From Xylanibacter brevis ATCC 19188 (GTDB lineage Bacteria > Bacteroidota > Bacteroidia > Bacteroidales > Bacteroidaceae), in assembly GCF_000621725.1 (NCBI RefSeq), contig NZ_JHXM01000007.1, positions 124,001-188,000 on the forward strand: DNA of 64,000 nucleotides, given 5' to 3'. Positions within the stretch are counted from its first letter, which is position 1. Each line of letters opens with the position of its first letter. A program made the position numbers and the translations under genes. Shown piece after piece: positions 61,335-64,000 of the stretch. Below the pieces are notes generated by a model that saw nothing but the letters and a program-made list of their open reading frames with translations, did no database searches and was not told where the DNA came from.

Positions 61335-62276
61335 TTAGAACAGCTTGTTGGGATATACACCATCGTCAACCAACTTCTTGATGCGTGCTACGGTAGCATC
61401 ACGGTCGGCAGCATAAGTGACGCCAAACCATACGCTGGTGGTGTCGAGTACCTCGCAGGTAGCGGTGCCTTCGTTGATGAGTTTGTTGACCATCAGAGGG
61501 ATGAAGAACTCAGCCTTCAGGTTCTCCATGTTCTTTGGATCGCTGAGGAATTCCTTGAAGTAAGCCTCAGAGTGCTCGAAGTAGTCGGGAGTGAAGCCCC
61601 ACATGTTCATAGACACGGGTACGTTCTCGCCGAGTGCCACCCACTTGCCGTTCTCGTCCTTGTAGCGGATGGGCTGGTTGGCATCGCCAGCATTAGAACC
61701 GTCTTCTGCGCAACGAACAATCTCTGTGCGCTCAACAACGTCAGTCAGGTGACGCTTGTCGTTATAAGCACATACGCCACGAGCTACAGTACCATTCTCA
61801 GAAAGTGTGTTGCTCACGCGGAAGCCAACCATGGCATACTGGTTCTTGGCGCCCTCGGGCAGGTTGCTCAGGTATTTGCCAATCTGCATGAAAGCATCAC
61901 GGCCATAGAAGTCGTCGCAGTTGATAACGCAGAAAGGCTCCTTGATAACGTCCTTACCCATCAACACTGCGTGGTTGGTACCCCAAGGCTTTACGCGTCC
62001 TTCGGGTACTTTGAAACCTTCGGGCAGTGCGTCGAGGGCCTGGAAACAAAGTTCGCAAGGTACCTGTCCTTCATATTTAGCCAGAATCTGTGTGCGGAAC
62101 TGCTCTTCGAAATCTTTACGGATGACCCATACGATTTTGCCGAATCCAGCCTGGATGGCATCGTAGATACTATAGTCCATGATAGTCTCACCATTGGGGC
62201 CCAGACCATCGAGCTGCTTCAGGCCACCGTAGCGGCTGCCCATGCCAGCAGCGAGCAAGAATAAAGTTGGCTTCAT
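61335..62276 (-). CDS. Sugar-1-phosphate nucleotidyltransferase-like protein
   Basis: The N-terminal motif LAAGMGSRYGGLKQLDGLGP is the nucleotide-binding loop of NTP_transferase enzymes. CVINCDDFYGRDAF supplies the metal-binding aspartate, and GTNHAVLMGKDVI and VERTEIVR fit the family. At 313 aa there is no left-handed helix domain. It probably activates a sugar phosphate for glycan synthesis; the specificity is not readable. It has its own -7 element upstream. Confidence 0.82.
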   Translation of the reverse strand: MKPTLFLLAAGMGSRYGGLKQLDGLGPNGETIMDYSIYDAIQAGFGKIVWVIRKDFEEQFRTQILAKYEGQVPCELCFQALDALPEGFKVPEGRVKPWGTNHAVLMGKDVIKEPFCVINCDDFYGRDAFMQIGKYLSNLPEGAKNQYAMVGFRVSNTLSENGTVARGVCAYNDKRHLTDVVERTEIVRCAEDGSNAGDANQPIRYKDENGKWVALGENVPVSMNMWGFTPDYFEHSEAYFKEFLSDPKNMENLKAEFFIPLMVNKLINEGTATCEVLDTTSVWFGVTYAADRDATVARIKKLVDDGVYPNKLF

Positions 62277-62316
62277 TGTTTCTTTTCTTTTTATAAAGTT
62301 GGAATTTTTAATGCTG

Positions 62317-62324
62317 CAAAGGTA
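62317..62324 (-). promoter_or_regulatory. -7 promoter element of the nucleotidyltransferase gene
   Basis: TACCTTTG on the - strand, 40 bp upstream of the ATG, fits TAnnTTTG. Confidence 0.62.
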
Positions 62325-62391
62325 CTATTTATTGTTGAAGTAACCAAATGATTTTTTGGAAAAGTGTCATATGCGTCTCTGTCTCACGCCT

Positions 62392-64000
62392 TTAGAATGG
62401 GTATCCAATGGCAAAATGCAGTGAGTGCATGTCCTTGAAACGTGGGATGTTGAAATAGCCCCCTTTCGATGTCTCGTAGGGCACGTGCAAACCGAATCCC
62501 CAGTCAATGCGTACCACCAGGAAGTCCAGGTCATAGCGTAAGCCCAGACCTGTGCCTGTGGCCAGTTGCTTCAGCAGGTTCTTCGCCTCGAATTTCGTCT
62601 CGCTGGTAGCCTTGTTCCATGTCTCAATGAATGATTCTTCCTCACTGGTTGTGGCAGCGCTTTTGTCAAGACTGTAGTCCGAACTGCTCCACACGTTGCC
62701 GGCGTCCAGGAAGACAGCGCCATAGAGGCTGCCGAACAGTTGACAACGGTATTCCAGGTTCATGACCAGTTTCGTATTACCGTTCTGCAGTAAGTATGAC
62801 ATCTGCTTGTTGACATTACCTCCAAAGCCACCAGGACCGATGCTGCGCACCGTGAAAGCACGGATGCTGTTAGCACCGCCCACGTAGAAGCGCTCGCTGA
62901 AAGGAGCTTCGTTCGAATTGCCAAAGCACCACATGTGGCCAGCGTTCAGATGACCCACCAACTGTGATTTGTTGTCTATCTTCCATGTCTTGGTCAGGTC
63001 TGTCTCTATTTTGACATACTGTGAATATGGATTTTTGAAGAGCTTTTTCCCCTTCTCGTTCCAGCTATGCCCTTTTACCAGCACGTCATAAAGAGCCACC
63101 GCATTACCTGATTCCTCGACGACGGTTTCCCAATGCACTGGTGAACGGTGCTTTTTCGACGACCCTTGATAGATGTGCGTATAGCGCATCTTCGGGATGA
63201 AGTAGTCATCCATCGAGGTCATCAAGTACGGATTCTGGCTCAGCATGTCGTCGAATCGCTGGGTACGCGTGTTGATAAACTGATATTTCAGTGTCAGGGG
63301 CGAGAACTCATGTCGGGTGCTCTCTCTCTTCTGCCATCGATAGGTCCATTCGCCGCTGACGATGTGCATCTTGTAGTAGTCAGGACGGTTCACAATGTCG
63401 GTAGAAATCTTGGCGATGGTCCATGGTGTGGCAAAGAAGCGGCGAGGGCGCTTGAAACGTCCGTTCTTGTCGCGCTTCAGTCGTTCGCTGACAAATGGCG
63501 CCACAATGCGTGGAAACTCGACCGAGGCATCGGCACCATATTGATACGTGTTCATGTTGCTTTCCTGCGAACTTGTCTGCCATTCATACGAGCCATGCAC
63601 GTTGATGTCTAGCTTTTCTCCGCCACGGAAGGCGTTTCTTCTCACAATACCAGCTTTTATGCCAGGTCCCATGCGCCCGATGGTGCGGTTGACGAAGTTA
63701 CCTTCCACGTACACATCCCATGGCTGGTCGAAAGTGCAGTTCAATGTCATGTCCAGCGTGTCGCGGTCGCGCGGTGCAAACTGAAGATCCACCGACGAGA
63801 AAACACCTGTGGCATTCAACTTCTGCACCGTTTGTATGTAGTCGTCGTAACTGAAAGCCTTGCGCGAACGCAGTTTCATGTCGCGGAAGATGACGCGCGG
63901 TCTGATGGGTGCATGCTTCTTGTCGCCGCCCCAAAACACCTTCAGAAAACTACGTCCTATGCTGTCTGTCATCTCCTCGCGGAAAGATTTCTTAAGGTTC
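62392..64000 (-). CDS. BamA/TamA-family outer-membrane protein, N-terminus outside window
   Basis: The - strand frame stays open to the right edge (codons before the internal ATG at 63972 read NLKKSFREE), so the gene begins beyond the window. A POTRA-like segment is visible (FSYDDYIQTVQKLNATGVFSSVDLQFAP in pattern), then a 16-strand-type barrel. The barrel includes NVHGSYEWQTS, RFYVGGANSIRAFTVRSIGPGGFGG (the conserved loop of the D15/BamA family), LEYRCQLFGSLYGAVFLDAGNVW and the ending SLHFAIGYPF with a terminal aromatic. It resembles the TamA-like members of Bacteroidota. Confidence 0.85.
   Translation of the reverse strand, partial: NLKKSFREEMTDSIGRSFLKVFWGGDKKHAPIRPRVIFRDMKLRSRKAFSYDDYIQTVQKLNATGVFSSVDLQFAPRDRDTLDMTLNCTFDQPWDVYVEGNFVNRTIGRMGPGIKAGIVRRNAFRGGEKLDINVHGSYEWQTSSQESNMNTYQYGADASVEFPRIVAPFVSERLKRDKNGRFKRPRRFFATPWTIAKISTDIVNRPDYYKMHIVSGEWTYRWQKRESTRHEFSPLTLKYQFINTRTQRFDDMLSQNPYLMTSMDDYFIPKMRYTHIYQGSSKKHRSPVHWETVVEESGNAVALYDVLVKGHSWNEKGKKLFKNPYSQYVKIETDLTKTWKIDNKSQLVGHLNAGHMWCFGNSNEAPFSERFYVGGANSIRAFTVRSIGPGGFGGNVNKQMSYLLQNGNTKLVMNLEYRCQLFGSLYGAVFLDAGNVWSSSDYSLDKSAATTSEEESFIETWNKATSETKFEAKNLLKQLATGTGLGLRYDLDFLVVRIDWGFGLHVPYETSKGGYFNIPRFKDMHSLHFAIGYPF

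Noticed and set aside
1-64000. tRNA genes, rRNA genes, complete insertion sequences or integrases
   Set aside because: I found no cloverleaf with CCA context, no rRNA-like sequence and no transposase or integrase motif by reading. A dedicated tRNA scan would be needed to be certain.

Overview
The window reads as chromosomal DNA of a Bacteroidota bacterium, most likely a Prevotella/Segatella-type member of the Bacteroidales. The evidence is a SusC/SusD pair, promoters with the phylum-specific -7 element TAnnTTTG, type IX secretion/gliding proteins (PorT, GldH, sorting-type C-termini), the order purH-mreB-mreC-mreD-mrdA-rodA, and weak Shine-Dalgarno signals. The core blocks (about 11-31.9 kb and 48.5-64 kb) look richer in G+C than the accessory blocks (1-10.7 kb and 42-47.9 kb). 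Region 1 (1-10.7 kb) is accessory. Two secreted proteins share an almost identical double-glycine leader but carry different cysteine-hydrolase cargo: a C39/papain-like domain and an NlpC/P60 domain. They alternate with copies of a duplicated exported partner protein that may be immunity. A run of exported proteins follows (unknown, DUF4419, TPR, M16 peptidase, unknown), and a third leader copy survives only as a 14-codon scar. Region 2 (10.7-31.9 kb) starts with a short two-cluster ferredoxin and porT, then holds a mannose-directed polysaccharide utilisation locus: GH92 alone on the + strand, and the operon GH38 / GLUG-repeat surface protein / SusC / SusD on the - strand. A membrane-spanning sensor-AraC regulator lacks the kinase and receiver of a normal hybrid two-component system. 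The GH92 and GH38 promoters carry the same 17-bp box, TTTGGCACAAACGGAAA, exactly 22 bp upstream of the -7 element, with a second copy 21 bp further up (perfect at GH38, degenerate at GH92). This looks like the regulon operator. An orphan AAA ATPase lies between GH92 and the regulator. Region 3 (31.9-35.4 kb) holds a striking array of seven CTAG-rich 14-bp units at an exact 22-bp period, decayed defence-type genes (RhuM-like, DUF1016, a winged-helix remnant), and an intact Abi_2/AbiF-type HEPN protein. Between the promoter and start codon of that HEPN gene lies a complete small terminator-ended RNA. A structured RNA of about 200 nt, with its own promoter and terminator and possibly 6S-like, follows. 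Region 4 (35.4-47.9 kb) is a tightly packed operon. It encodes a small membrane protein, a 1026-aa tubulin/FtsZ-like GTPase with a C-terminal GYF_2-like domain, a zinc-ribbon membrane protein, three exported proteins (one NTF2-like) and two PEGA-type surface proteins. Its 3' end is a broken tandem duplication in which a two-gene unit with a PD-(D/E)xK-like protein sits between pseudogene fragments. Small exported or repeat proteins and a BspA-like protein follow. Region 5 (48.5-64 kb) is housekeeping: metF-holB-ricT-gldH (+), convergent with the cell-shape operon purH(N)-mreBCD-mrdA-rodA (-). In that operon purH is reduced to its IMP-cyclohydrolase domain. Then come UDP-glucuronate decarboxylase, a divergently transcribed SLC13/DASS transporter, a sugar nucleotidyltransferase and a BamA/TamA-like outer-membrane protein cut by the window edge. 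I saw no tRNA, rRNA, CRISPR array or complete insertion sequence.
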